Below, piece after piece: positions 8,102 through 16,790 of a stretch of 64,000 bases of DNA (within the stretch, counting starts at the first letter, position 1; each line of letters begins with the position of its first letter). Source of the DNA: Nocardia sp. alder85J. Its GTDB lineage: Bacteria; Actinomycetota; Actinomycetes; Mycobacteriales; Mycobacteriaceae. The notes under the pieces are model-generated. The model did not search any database. It was not told where the DNA came from and saw only the letters and a program-made list of their open reading frames with translations. The stretch lies in NCBI RefSeq assembly GCF_020176955.2, contig NZ_JAIUCZ020000002.1, positions 744,001 to 808,000 of the forward strand, given 5' to 3'. A program made the position numbers and the translations under genes.

Positions 8102-8689
8102 TCAGGCGTCGACGGTCGCGGGCAGGCCGGCCAGGATCTCGGAGGTGGTGGCGGTGCGGCCCAGCGCGGGGAAGATACGGGTGACGGCGTGTTCGTGGCC
8201 TTCGGCGGTGCGGTCGGCGATCGCGTCGGTGGCGACGACCACGTGGTAGCCGTGCTCGTGGGCGGAGCGGGCGGTGGATTCGACGCCGTAGGTGGTGGCG
8301 ACGCCGGTCAGCACGATGCCGGTGACGCCGCGGCGGCGCAGTTGCAGGTCCAGGTCGGTGCCGTAGAAGGCGCCCCAGTTGCGCTTGGTGACGATGATGT
8401 CGGTGGGCTGGACGTCGAGTTCGTCGATCAGCACGTCGAAGTCGGCGGGCAGGGCGCCGCCGCGGCTCGGGCCGGCGGTGCGACCGGGCGGGACGTCGCC
8501 GCCGTCGGCGGCGAAGCTGACCCGGACCAGTACGACCGGCAGCCGGCGGGCGCGGAAGGCCGTGGTCAGTTCGACGTTGCGGGCGATGACGTCCTCGATC
8601 GGATTCGGCACGGTGGGGGCGCCGACGATGCCGCGCTGGAGATCGATGACGACCAGGGCGGTGGCAGGGTCGAGCAGGGGTGCGGTCAC
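8102..8689 (-). CDS. Isochorismatase-fold hydrolase (catalytic Cys replaced by Gly)
   Basis: A 195-residue cysteine-hydrolase-superfamily protein. Asp16 (VVIDLQ) and Lys102 (VTKRNWGAFYGTDLD) of the triad are present. The position that usually holds the nucleophilic Cys is Gly135 in TGVATTYGVESTARSA. A Gly here is known in some isochorismatases that do not use a thiol, so the protein may cleave a vinyl ether or may have lost hydrolase activity. A MarR gene lies just upstream on the same strand with about 80 bp between; they may form a unit. No siderophore genes are adjacent. Confidence 0.85.
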   Translation of the reverse strand: MTAPLLDPATALVVIDLQRGIVGAPTVPNPIEDVIARNVELTTAFRARRLPVVLVRVSFAADGGDVPPGRTAGPSRGGALPADFDVLIDELDVQPTDIIVTKRNWGAFYGTDLDLQLRRRGVTGIVLTGVATTYGVESTARSAHEHGYHVVVATDAIADRTAEGHEHAVTRIFPALGRTATTSEILAGLPATVDA

Positions 8690-8768
8690 GGTGGAATCCT
8701 CCGGTATCGGTGCTGCGTGTTGATATGGGTGAAAGGTGTTGGGGCCGAGCCCGATCCGAACGCGCGGA

Positions 8769-9239
8769 TCAGGGCTCGACGAGCCGGCGCAACAGGTCGA
8801 CCGCCTTGGTGAGGCGGTCCAGTTCGCCGGGGGTCAGCCGCTCGGACATGGTCCGGGTGAGCCAGCTCTGTTTGGCGTCCTCGGTCGCGCGCCGCAGCCG
8901 GTGACCGGATTCGGTGAGCGAGATCAGCACGCTGCGCTGGTCGGTCGGGTGCGGTGTGCGCGTGATCAGGCCGAGTTCTTCCAGCACGGCCAGGGTGGCC
9001 CGCATGGATTGCGGCCGTACCCGTTCGGCGCGGGCGAGATCGGCGACGCTGGACGGACCCTCCGCGAGCCTGCCGACGACCACCGCCTGCGACATGGTGA
9101 GCTCCGAATCGGCGCGCGCCGCGCGCAATTGCCGCAGCAGCCGACCGGCCACCACCCGCAGCTCGGTGGCGGCGGCCGCGACCTGCTCGGGGGTGTGCGG
9201 AGCGGATTCCGGCGGGTTCGCCGGAGTTGATTCGGGCAC
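8769..9239 (-). CDS. MarR-family transcriptional regulator
   Basis: A 156-residue winged-helix regulator with SSVADLARAERVRPQSMRATL as the DNA-reading part and HPTDQRSVLISLT as the wing. GTG 9239 is chosen because a promoter fits exactly (-35 TTGCAA, 17-bp spacer, -10 TACGCT ending 6 nt before the GTG), which predicts a leaderless mRNA; longer in-frame starts would run through the promoter. It lies divergent to an amino acid permease and upstream of the isochorismatase-fold gene. Probably controls itself and one or both neighbours. Confidence 0.85.
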   Translation of the reverse strand: MPESTPANPPESAPHTPEQVAAAATELRVVAGRLLRQLRAARADSELTMSQAVVVGRLAEGPSSVADLARAERVRPQSMRATLAVLEELGLITRTPHPTDQRSVLISLTESGHRLRRATEDAKQSWLTRTMSERLTPGELDRLTKAVDLLRRLVEP

Positions 9240-9245
9240 GGGCCC

Positions 9246-9283
9246 AGCGTAGGGAAGGGCAGGAAAACTTGCAAGTTTGCCTG
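9246..9283 (-). promoter_or_regulatory. Promoter and palindromic operator of the MarR gene
   Basis: On the minus strand, -35 TTGCAA (9269-9274) and -10 TACGCT (9246-9251) are 17 bp apart. The -35 lies at the centre of the perfect palindrome AAACTTGCAAGTTT (9265-9278), flanked by CAGG and CCTG. This is the expected layout for MarR autorepression by blocking the -35. The divergent permease start is about 70 bp away, so the same site may affect it. Confidence 0.65.
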
Positions 9284-9351
9284 TCTTAATCGGGAAGGGG
9301 CGCTGCGAGCCGGACGCGATTCTGTCGTAGCCGGGCGGTAGCGTGCCGACC

Positions 9352-10818
9352 ATGACCATGAACCGGGAGGCAGGAGGCGGCGCGGTCGCGGCCGCCGTGC
9401 CGGGTGCGGGCGGCGAGGGCTATCGGCGCGGGCTGACCCCGCGGACCATCCAGATGATCGCCATCGGCGGCGCGATCGGGACCGGGCTGTTCTACGGTTC
9501 CGGTGGGGCCATCGAGCAGGCCGGCCCGGCGCTGATCCTCTGCTATCTGGCGGCCGGGCTGGTCATCTTCGTGATCATGCGAGCGCTGGGGGAGCTGCTC
9601 ACCTACCGCCCGGTGTCGGGCAGCTTCGCCGAGTACGCCAACGAATTCCTCGGCCGCTTCGCGGGTTTCGCCACCGGCTGGACCTACTGGGCGGTGTGGG
9701 CGTCCACCTGCATGGCCGAGATCACGGTGGCGGGGAAGTATGTGCGCTACTGGTTCGCGATTCCGGAGTGGATCACCGCGCTGGTGGTGCTCGGCGTGCT
9801 GTTCGTGGCCAATCTGATCTCGGTGCGGCTGTTCGGCGAGGGCGAGTTCTGGTTCTCCACCATCAAGGTCACCGCGATCCTGGCGATGATCGCGATCGGT
9901 ATCGCGGTGCTGGCGTTCCACGTCGGCCACGCGCCGAATCCGACGGTCCGCAATCTGTGGGCCGACGGCGGGGTGTTCCCGCACGGGTTCGGGCAGGCGC
10001 TGCTGGCCTTGCAGATCGTGGTCTTCGCGTATGTCGGCGTGGAACTGGTCGGGGTCACCGCGGGGGAGGCGCACGATCCGAAACGCACGCTGCGCAAGGC
10101 GATCAACTCGCTGCCGCTGCGCATCGGCCTGTTCTACGTCGGCGCGCTGGTGGTGATCATGTCGGTGGCGAGCTGGCGCAGTTTCCACGCCGGTCGCAGC
10201 CCGTTCGTGGAGGTGTTCGCCGAGATCGGCATTCCGGGTGCGGCGGGCATCATCAACTTCGTCCTGCTCACCGCCGCGCTGTCGTCCTGCAATTCGGGGC
10301 TGTACTCCACCGGCCGGATGCTGCGCAGCCTGGCGTCGCGCGGTGAGGCGCCGGCCGCGCTCGGCGGGCTGAGCCGGCGGCAGGTGCCGTGGGCGGGCAT
10401 CACGGTGTCGGCGGCGGTGATGGTGATCGGCGTGATCGTCAACGTGCTCTCCCCGGATCGGGCCTTCACCTACATCACTTCGGTGAGCACGGTCGGCATC
10501 ATCGTGGTGTGGGCGGTGATCCTGGTGTGCCACTGGATCTATCGCGGCCGGGTGCGCCGCGGCGCGCTGCCGGCCGCGGACTACCGGCTACCGGGCGCCC
10601 CCGTCACCACTGTCGTCGCGCTGGCCTTCCTGGCGCTGGTGGTCGTGCTGCTGTTCCGCACCGACGGCGGGCGCACCGCCCTGATCGTCGGGGCGATCTG
10701 GGCGGCGCTGCTGTGCGCGGGCTATCCGATCGTGAATCGCTCTGCGCGGCAAGCGGAACCGGAGGTCAGCTCGGCCGGGCGAGCGGGAAGGCCCGGGCGG
10801 CCCGGCGGCGCAGCGTGA
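9352..10818 (+). CDS. Amino acid permease (APC superfamily)
   Basis: A 488-residue transporter with about twelve helices. The first helix contains the family hallmark MIAIGGAIGTGLFYGSG, and later segments such as FAYVGVELVGVTAGEAHDP match GABA/asparagine/aromatic amino acid permeases. It imports an amino acid across the inner membrane by proton or sodium coupling. ATG 9352 is chosen because TAGCGT lies 7 nt upstream; ATG 9358 is also possible. Its last 53 bp overlap the convergent glycosyltransferase gene. The exact substrate cannot be read from sequence. Confidence 0.87.
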   Translation: MTMNREAGGGAVAAAVPGAGGEGYRRGLTPRTIQMIAIGGAIGTGLFYGSGGAIEQAGPALILCYLAAGLVIFVIMRALGELLTYRPVSGSFAEYANEFLGRFAGFATGWTYWAVWASTCMAEITVAGKYVRYWFAIPEWITALVVLGVLFVANLISVRLFGEGEFWFSTIKVTAILAMIAIGIAVLAFHVGHAPNPTVRNLWADGGVFPHGFGQALLALQIVVFAYVGVELVGVTAGEAHDPKRTLRKAINSLPLRIGLFYVGALVVIMSVASWRSFHAGRSPFVEVFAEIGIPGAAGIINFVLLTAALSSCNSGLYSTGRMLRSLASRGEAPAALGGLSRRQVPWAGITVSAAVMVIGVIVNVLSPDRAFTYITSVSTVGIIVVWAVILVCHWIYRGRVRRGALPAADYRLPGAPVTTVVALAFLALVVVLLFRTDGGRTALIVGAIWAALLCAGYPIVNRSARQAEPEVSSAGRAGRPGRPGGAA

Positions 10819-11623
10819 ACCGGCGGCGGTCGAAATCCCAGCACCGGTACAGCGGCCATTGCACGGTGTGCGCGAACCAGGCCATCACGACGAAGAATCG
10901 GTGGTAGGGCAGCACCTGCAAGCCCTGCTCCTGGATGGTCCGCAGGCCGCTGAGCTGGAAGTCCCACCAGCGCCGCGGACTGGTGTGGCGGCGGCGGGCC
11001 GAGGTCTCGGCCAGCATGTCCAGCAGTTGATCGATGCGCAGGCCCCGTTTGCACAGGCACAGCGCCAGATCCAGGTCGTCGATCACGTCCGGTCTGGTGG
11101 AGGTGTCCTCGCGGACCTGCTGCCACGCGGTGCGGCGGACGGCCATGTTGGGGCCGTGCATGTTGCCGACCTGCCCGCCCAGCTTCCCGCGCCGGATCTG
11201 GATGCGGTAGCCCAGTTTCAGCAGGAATCCCACCGGTGAGTCGTAATAGGTGGTGAGGCCGGTGAGCGCGGCAGTGTCGGGATGTTCGGTGAAATAGCCG
11301 CGGATCACCGCACCCCAGTTCTCGGCCACGCGGGTGTCGGCGTCGGTGCGGGCGATGAAATCGCCACGCGCCGCGTCCAATCCGGTGTTGCGGGCCTGCG
11401 CGACGCCGCGCCGGCTCTCCTCGACCAGCACCACCTTCGGCTGCCCGGCCTGATAGTCGCGGACGATCCGCTGGGTGCCGTCGGTGCTGCCGTTGTCGAC
11501 GACGATCACCTCGTCGACGGCCTGCTGGGCGACCAGCCGATCCAGGGTGGCCACGATCGCCGTCGCTTCGTCGAGAGCGGGGACGACGACCGACAGCACG
11601 ATGGGTGTATCGGGATTGTGCAC
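10766..11623 (-). CDS. Glycosyltransferase family 2
   Basis: A 285-residue GT-A fold enzyme. LSVVVPALDEATAI opens the nucleotide-sugar domain, VVDNGSTDGT is the second conserved loop, and DADTR provides the metal-binding DxD-like motif. HGPNMAVRRTAW and DDLDLALCL match the acceptor region of family 2. It probably adds a sugar to a lipid or polysaccharide on the inner face of the membrane. The GTG start has GAGGAGGG upstream. No other glycan genes are adjacent, so the acceptor is unknown. Confidence 0.83.
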   Translation of the reverse strand: MHNPDTPIVLSVVVPALDEATAIVATLDRLVAQQAVDEVIVVDNGSTDGTQRIVRDYQAGQPKVVLVEESRRGVAQARNTGLDAARGDFIARTDADTRVAENWGAVIRGYFTEHPDTAALTGLTTYYDSPVGFLLKLGYRIQIRRGKLGGQVGNMHGPNMAVRRTAWQQVREDTSTRPDVIDDLDLALCLCKRGLRIDQLLDMLAETSARRRHTSPRRWWDFQLSGLRTIQEQGLQVLPYHRFFVVMAWFAHTVQWPLYRCWDFDRRRFTLRRRAARAFPLARPS

Positions 11624-11741
11624 CTGCTGCCCTCCTCAGGGCAGATTCTCGAGTTGCCCCGTCGGTCATGCAACCGGAGTACCCGCGAATCATGCTTTGA
11701 AGGAAAGCCGGTGACCGAAATCACCTGTGGCGCTTGATAGC

Positions 11742-12461
11742 TCAGAACAAGCCGCCGCCCGCGTGCAGGTGCTGACCGGTGATCCAGCCGCCGTCGGCGG
11801 ACGCCAGGAAGGCGACGACGGCGGCGATGTCCTCCGGCTCGCCGATCCGCCGCAGCGGCACCTCGGCGGCCAGTCGTGCGAGCGCCGCCGCGTCCACCCG
11901 CAGCGCATCGGTGCGGGTGGCGCCGGGTCGCACGCTGTTGACCGTGACCCCGCGCGGGCCGAGCTCGGCGGCGGCCGCGCGCACCAACTGCTCGACGGCG
12001 GCCTTGCTGGCGGCGTACGCGCCGGCCCCGGGCCGCCCGGTAACCGTCGAACCGCTGGAGACCACCACGATCCGGCCGTTGTCACGGATGCGCCGCGCGG
12101 CCTCTCGGAGCGCGACGAAGGTCGCGCGGGTGTTGATCGCGAACATCGTGTCGAAATCCGCGTCGGTGGTGTCGGCGATCGGCGCGAACCGGGCCGTGCC
12201 CGCATTGACCACCAGGATGTCGAGCCCACCGAAGGTGCCTTCGGTGAGATCGAACAGGCCGAGCAGTTGCGCCGGATCGGCCACATCGCCGCGCGCGGCC
12301 ACCGCGGCGCCACCGGCGGCCTCGATATCGGCCACCACATCCGTTGCGGCGGAGGCATTCTCGCGGTAGTTGACCACCACCCGCACGCCGTCGGCGCCGA
12401 GCCGGCGGGCGATCGCGGCCCCGATCCCGCGCGAACCCCCGGTGATCAGTGCGACCGTCAT
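11742..12461 (-). CDS. SDR-family oxidoreductase
   Basis: A 239-residue classical short-chain dehydrogenase. The Rossmann motif GGSRGIG is near the start, NAG follows the fourth strand, and the catalytic Ser and YxxxK are in VVSSGSTVTGRPGAGAYAASK. It reduces or oxidises a carbonyl/alcohol using NAD(P). ATG 12461 has GGGAGGA upstream; the longer reading frame would include its promoter. It is divergent from a MarR gene, with a palindrome over its predicted transcription start. Substrate unknown. Confidence 0.88.
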   Translation of the reverse strand: MTVALITGGSRGIGAAIARRLGADGVRVVVNYRENASAATDVVADIEAAGGAAVAARGDVADPAQLLGLFDLTEGTFGGLDILVVNAGTARFAPIADTTDADFDTMFAINTRATFVALREAARRIRDNGRIVVVSSGSTVTGRPGAGAYAASKAAVEQLVRAAAAELGPRGVTVNSVRPGATRTDALRVDAAALARLAAEVPLRRIGEPEDIAAVVAFLASADGGWITGQHLHAGGGLF

Positions 12462-12484
12462 GGTGTCCTCCCTGAAGTAGAGCT

Positions 12485-12528
12485 TCTCGATAGTCGAGAT
12501 CATCAACCAATAAAGAGGAGGATGTCAA
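12485..12528 (-). promoter_or_regulatory. SDR promoter with inverted-repeat operator
   Basis: On the minus strand a perfect -35 TTGACA (12523-12528) and a -10 GATGAT (12499-12504) are 18 bp apart. Just downstream, over the predicted transcription start, lies the inverted repeat TCTCGA-N3-TCGAGA (12485-12499). The divergent MarR gene starts at 12554, so this is its likely target. The half-site AGTCGAG recurs at 12530-12536, close to the MarR gene's own -10. Confidence 0.6.
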
Positions 12529-12553
12529 CAGTCGAGCACGTAGACTGTGCGGC

Positions 12554-12970
12554 ATGAGTGGTGACGAGGCCGCCGCGGACCTGGTCACCGCGGCGATGAC
12601 CCTGCACCGCGAGACCGCGGTGCTCTACGCCGAGGTCGCGCGGCAGTTCGGCCTGACCAGCCAGCAGACCCAGCTACTGTGCCTGCTCAGCCGGCAGGAA
12701 CCGTCCTTCGGCGAGGTGGCCGCCCGGCTCGGCTGCGACAAGACCAATGTCACCGGCATGGTCGACCGGTTGCAGCAGCGCGGAGTGCTCGACCGCGCCC
12801 CCGACCGGCACGACCGCCGGATCACCCGGATCCGGCTCACCACCGCCGGTGACGAACTACGCACCCGCATCCGCGACGCCCTCGACACCGCGATCACCGC
12901 CCGGCTGTCGGCGCTCACCCCCGGCGAGCGCGACCGCCTGGCCCCGCTGGCCCGGATGCTCAGCCGGTGA
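12554..12970 (+). CDS. MarR-family transcriptional regulator
   Basis: A 138-residue winged-helix protein with FGEVAARLGCDKTNVTGMVD as helix-turn-helix and RHDRRITRIRLT as wing. A Cys in the recognition region (LGCDKTN) is notable, because some MarR proteins sense oxidants through Cys, but one residue proves nothing. TAGACT lies 7 nt before the ATG, so the mRNA is probably leaderless. Divergent from the SDR gene, which it likely represses. Its 3' end overlaps the convergent transporter gene by 11 bp. Confidence 0.86.
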   Translation: MSGDEAAADLVTAAMTLHRETAVLYAEVARQFGLTSQQTQLLCLLSRQEPSFGEVAARLGCDKTNVTGMVDRLQQRGVLDRAPDRHDRRITRIRLTTAGDELRTRIRDALDTAITARLSALTPGERDRLAPLARMLSR

Positions 12971-14966
12971 TGCCGCGCCGGACCTCGCCCGGCGTGTGCT
13001 GCACCCGCTCGTCGCTGTGCCCGTCGGACGAATGCAGCTGGTAGGGCACGCTGGTCACCATCACGCCCGGCACGAACAGCAGCCGCGCCTTCAGCCGCAG
13101 CGAACTCTGGTTGTGCAGCAGGTTCTCCCACCAGCGGCCCACCACGTATTCGGGGATGTAGACCGCGACCACATCGCGCGGCCGGGCCTGCCGCACCCGC
13201 TTGATGTAGTCGACCACCGGGCGGGTGATCTCGCGGTAGGGCGATTCCACCACCTTCAGCGGGATCTGCACCCCGGCGCGCTCCCAGTCCCGGGTCAGCT
13301 CGCGGGTGTCGGAGTCGTCGACGTTCACGGTGATGGCGGTGAGCACGTCCGGCCGGGTGGCGCGGGCGAACTGCACCGCGCGGCGGGTCGCCTTGTGCCA
13401 GCCCGACACCAGCACCACCGCGTGCACCCGGGTCGGCAGCGTCTCCTCGTCGTCGGGTGCGATGGTCAGTTCGTCGCGGACACGGGAGTAGTGCCGGTGG
13501 ATGGCGTACATGATCAGCACCAGCACCGGGATCGCGAACACCACCAGATAGGCGCCGTGCGTGAATTTGGTGATCATCACGACGACCAGGACGACGCCGG
13601 TGAAACACGACCCGAACGCGTTGATGATCCGGGCCCGATGGATGCGCGCTCGTTCCGGCCCGGCGGAGTTCCCCTCGGACCGGAGGGTCCGCAGCTCGCG
13701 GTTCCAGTGCCGGACCATGCCGGCCTGGCAGAGCGTGAACGAGGTGAACACGCCCACGATGTAGAGCTGGATCAGCCGGGTGGTGGACCCGTGGAAGGCG
13801 TAGAGCAGCCCCGCCGCGACCAGCGACAGCATCATGATGCCGTTGGACAGCGCCAGCCGGTCGCCGCGGGTGTGCAACTGCCGCGGCATGTAGCGGCGCT
13901 GCGCCAGGATCGAGTTCAGCAGCGGGAAGCCGTTGTAGGCGGTGTTGGCCGCCAGGATCAGGATCAGCGCGGTGCACACCATCAGGTAGTAGAAGGCCAC
14001 GCTGTGCCCGCCGAACACCGCCGCCGAGATCTGCGCGATGACGGTCTTCTGCGCGTCGGTCTCGCAGTTGCCGTGGAAGCCGATCAGGTCGCAGGTGTTC
14101 TCGGTGACCTTGGTCTTGGAGATCATCGCCAGCGCGGTGACGCCCGCGAACATGGTGATGGCCAGCACGCCCATCGCGGTCATGGTCCGCGCGGCGTTCA
14201 GCGCCTTCGGTTTCCGGAACGCCGGCACGCCGTTGGAGATGGCCTCGGCGCCGGTCAGCGCGGTACAGCCGGAGGAGAAGGCCCGCAGCAGCAGGAACGC
14301 CACCGCGGCCGTGGACAGCCCGAGTTGCTGCGGCTGGATCTGGTAGTTCGCGCTCTCGGCGACCGGCGCGTGCCCGAACGCGGTGCTGCCCAGCCCGAGC
14401 GCGGTCATGACCAGCACTCCGGCCACGAAGGCGTAGGTGGGGATCGCGAACAGCCGCCCGGACTCCCGCACCCCGCGCAGATTCATCGCGGTGAGGAAGA
14501 CGACGACGCCGAGATTGATGACGACCCGGTAGTGGTTGAGGCCCGGCGCGGCCGAGATGATGTTGTCGACGCCGGAGGCCACCGACACCGCGACCGTCAT
14601 GATGTAGTCGACCATCAGGGCCGCGGCCACCACCAGGCCCGCGGTCGGCCCGAGATTCTCCGCGACGACCTCGTACGATCCGCCGCCGGACGGATACGCC
14701 TGCACCACCTGCCGGTAGGACAGCACCACCACCGCCAGCAGCACCACCACGCCGGCGGCCACCCACCAGGTGAGGTTCAGGTAGGCGACCCCGGCCAGCG
14801 TCAGGATGAGCAGGATCTCCTGGGTCGCGTAGGCCACCGAGGACAACGGATCGCTGGCGAAGATCGGCAGGGCGATCCGCTTGGACAGCAACGTCTCACC
14901 GAGTCGGTCACTGCGGAACGGCCGCCCGAGGACCAGGCGCTTGGCGACATCGATCGGTGAAACCAC
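12960..14966 (-). CDS. KimA-like APC-superfamily transporter (probable K+ uptake)
   Basis: A 668-residue protein with about twelve helices and a cytosolic C-terminal domain of about 180 residues. The start (LLSKRIALPIFASDPLSSVA) and PSGGGSYEV match the KimA/YdaO-like group of the APC superfamily, high-affinity K+/H+ symporters in Bacillus. The C-terminal part (VHAVVLVSGWHKATRRAVQF) resembles a USP-like fold. GTG 14966 is chosen because TAGGCT lies 7 nt upstream, making a leaderless mRNA likely. Potassium as substrate is by family analogy. Confidence 0.8.
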   Translation of the reverse strand: MVSPIDVAKRLVLGRPFRSDRLGETLLSKRIALPIFASDPLSSVAYATQEILLILTLAGVAYLNLTWWVAAGVVVLLAVVVLSYRQVVQAYPSGGGSYEVVAENLGPTAGLVVAAALMVDYIMTVAVSVASGVDNIISAAPGLNHYRVVINLGVVVFLTAMNLRGVRESGRLFAIPTYAFVAGVLVMTALGLGSTAFGHAPVAESANYQIQPQQLGLSTAAVAFLLLRAFSSGCTALTGAEAISNGVPAFRKPKALNAARTMTAMGVLAITMFAGVTALAMISKTKVTENTCDLIGFHGNCETDAQKTVIAQISAAVFGGHSVAFYYLMVCTALILILAANTAYNGFPLLNSILAQRRYMPRQLHTRGDRLALSNGIMMLSLVAAGLLYAFHGSTTRLIQLYIVGVFTSFTLCQAGMVRHWNRELRTLRSEGNSAGPERARIHRARIINAFGSCFTGVVLVVVMITKFTHGAYLVVFAIPVLVLIMYAIHRHYSRVRDELTIAPDDEETLPTRVHAVVLVSGWHKATRRAVQFARATRPDVLTAITVNVDDSDTRELTRDWERAGVQIPLKVVESPYREITRPVVDYIKRVRQARPRDVVAVYIPEYVVGRWWENLLHNQSSLRLKARLLFVPGVMVTSVPYQLHSSDGHSDERVQHTPGEVRRGITG

Positions 14967-15124
14967 GAGGGTGAGCCTAGGCCGATCGGGAACAGGTCCG
15001 GACATCGGCATGCGAGGAATGCCGGTGAAGTCCGGCCGAGGCCGGAGAAGTTTCGGATACCGGCTTGGTGACGGGCGGAGAGTGTCGCGGCGCGCCGGCC
15101 CGGATCGCCGGTACTTTCAAGATC

Positions 15125-16024
15125 ATGCGTACCGAGGGAGACTCCTGGGACATCACCTCCGGTGTCGGCTCCACCGCGCTGTTCGTGGCGGCCGGCCGCG
15201 CGTTTGCCTCCCGCGAGCCGGATCCGCTGATCACCGATCCGTTCGCCGAGGCCTTCGTGCGGGCCGCCGGGCGCGAGTGGGAGGACCTGCTCGACGGCCT
15301 GGTCGCCGAGCATCCGCTCATCGATCCCGGATTCGGCGCGGGATTCCGGTTGTATCTGGCGGCCCGGACCCGGTACTTCGACGACTTCTGCGATGTCGCG
15401 GTGGCGGCGGGGATCCGGCAGGTCGTGATCCTGGCCGCGGGGCTGGACGCCCGCTCCTACCGGCTGTCCTGGCCGGACGATGCCGTGGTGTACGAGCTGG
15501 ACCGGGCCCCGGTACTGGACTTCAAGGCGAAGGCCCTGGCCGCCGCCGGTGGGATGTCGCGGGCGCGGCGCCGGGAGGTGGCCGTCGATCTGCGCGAGGA
15601 CTGGCCGCGCGCGCTGCGCGACGGCGGCTTCGACCGGTCCCGCCCGACGGCCTGGCTGGCCGAGGGGCTGCTGCCGTACCTGCCCGCCGCCGCCCAGGAC
15701 CGGTTGTTCGAGTCGATCGACGCGCTCAGCGCGCCCGGCAGCCGGGTGGCGGTCGAGCAGACCGCGATGCTGACCCCGGCGGCGATCGAGGAGATGCGGT
15801 CGTACGCCGACCAGACCGATCACGGCCGCGCGGAATGGGTGCAGCTGATCTACAACGAGCCGCGCAGCGAGGCCGCGGCATGGTTCGCCGACCACGCCTG
15901 GGTCGCCGAGCGCACCGAGGTCGACGCGTACATCCGCGCACTGGGCCGGACGCCGCCGTCACCGGATCCGTCGGCGGCCCTGGTGACTTCGCTGATCAGT
16001 TTGGTGACCGCGATCCGATCCTGA
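15125..16024 (+). CDS. SAM-dependent methyltransferase (TIGR00027/LCMT-like)
   Basis: A 299-residue protein of the class I methyltransferase family that is greatly expanded in mycobacteria and Nocardia. It has the typical start (TSGVGSTALFVAAGRA, then DPLITDPFAEAFV), the SAM-binding VVILAAGLDARSYRL, and the acidic YELDRAPVLDFK. Substrates of this group are mostly unknown. ATG 15125 is supported by TACTTT 7 nt upstream. It stands alone, followed by a long gap without genes. Confidence 0.88.
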   Translation: MRTEGDSWDITSGVGSTALFVAAGRAFASREPDPLITDPFAEAFVRAAGREWEDLLDGLVAEHPLIDPGFGAGFRLYLAARTRYFDDFCDVAVAAGIRQVVILAAGLDARSYRLSWPDDAVVYELDRAPVLDFKAKALAAAGGMSRARRREVAVDLREDWPRALRDGGFDRSRPTAWLAEGLLPYLPAAAQDRLFESIDALSAPGSRVAVEQTAMLTPAAIEEMRSYADQTDHGRAEWVQLIYNEPRSEAAAWFADHAWVAERTEVDAYIRALGRTPPSPDPSAALVTSLISLVTAIRS

Positions 16025-16353
16025 TCCGGCGCGGCGATGTCCGGGATTCGATCGGCGTATTCCGGCGCGCCCGCCGTGGCGCCGCCGATGAATGCGGCCG
16101 CCGCGCAATCGAGGTGATCCGGTAATGGGGCAAATTCGATGCACCGGCCGCGGCAATCGCCGGAACGGTGCAAATCGCCGTGTCCTCATTGTGATTTCCC
16201 ACTGCTCGTCCGGCCGGTCGCTGCAATTGCGCAGCAGCCGCCGCACCCGCGCGCGCCCGGATCGGCGCGAAATGCCGGCTCCTATATAGGGAACACACGC
16301 GCGCGCGGACGCCGCCGCCCGCGCAGCGCGGACGGCGCCGGTCCGGCGGCCGG
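16025..16353. other. Gap without a recognisable gene
   Basis: About 330 bp with no convincing coding frame. It contains the palindrome CCTATATAGG (16281-16290), a possible -10 region, next to an alternating purine/pyrimidine run CACACGCGCGCGCG that could favour Z-DNA. I assign nothing further. Confidence 0.5.
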
Positions 16354-16551
16354 TCACTCGTCGTCGAGGCCGGCCGAGAGATATGCGGCCGCGGCGATCC
16401 ACTGCCGGCAACCGAGATGACGATCGTGGGCGTGCAGGATGTTCCGCGCTCTGCGGAAGGTGAGATTGCCCGGCTCTGTCCCGCAGTCGTCGAATCCCTC
16501 GACGCCGCTGTTCGATTCGGATGGACCGGGCTGATACAGACGCTGGTTCAC
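16354..16551 (-). CDS. Small protein, unknown function (65 aa)
   Basis: A small frame beginning with GTG 16551, preceded by AGAGG six bases upstream. The C-terminal half NLTFRRARNILHAHDRHLG followed by CRQWIAAAAYLSAGLDDE looks like a folded helical segment, with Cys, His and Trp, and third codon positions are mostly G/C. It resembles small proteins often seen near DUF397/XRE genes in Nocardia, but I cannot name the family. Its promoter carries a 20-bp element identical to that before the small gene at 18300-18545. The predicted 5' leader is about 90 nt. It may be part of the same cassette as the XRE gene. Confidence 0.55.
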   Translation of the reverse strand: MNQRLYQPGPSESNSGVEGFDDCGTEPGNLTFRRARNILHAHDRHLGCRQWIAAAAYLSAGLDDE

Positions 16552-16648
16552 CGGAAACCTCTGACCTGTGCGAGATGGGTGACGGTGCCGACGCCGACGC
16601 CGGCCGATCCGGAAGCCGTTGACGTGTCGGCCGGTCGCGTCGTCCTCG

Positions 16649-16689
16649 AGTCTAGGGAGCTGCATTGTGCAAATGCAAGTACATCTGCA
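16649..16689 (-). promoter_or_regulatory. Promoter with shared 20-bp element (site A)
   Basis: On the minus strand -35 TTGCAT (16673-16678) and -10 TAGACT (16649-16654) are 18 bp apart. The -35 lies inside CAAATGCAAGTACATCTGCA (16670-16689, + strand). The same 20 bases recur at 18671-18690 with the same spacing to a -10. The element overlaps the -35, as expected for repression or class II activation. Confidence 0.65.
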
Positions 16690-16790
16690 CAGTGCGTCTC
16701 GGTACGGTAGGTTTGCGGCAAACCGGAAGCGGGTATCCGAGACCAAGATCAAACTGCTTGCCGCACATCAGTTTTCGTCTGATCGAGGGC

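Noticed and set aside
16291..16307. Z-DNA-forming alternating run as a functional element
   Set aside because: Short CG/CA runs are expected at this GC content; no gene or promoter depends on it.
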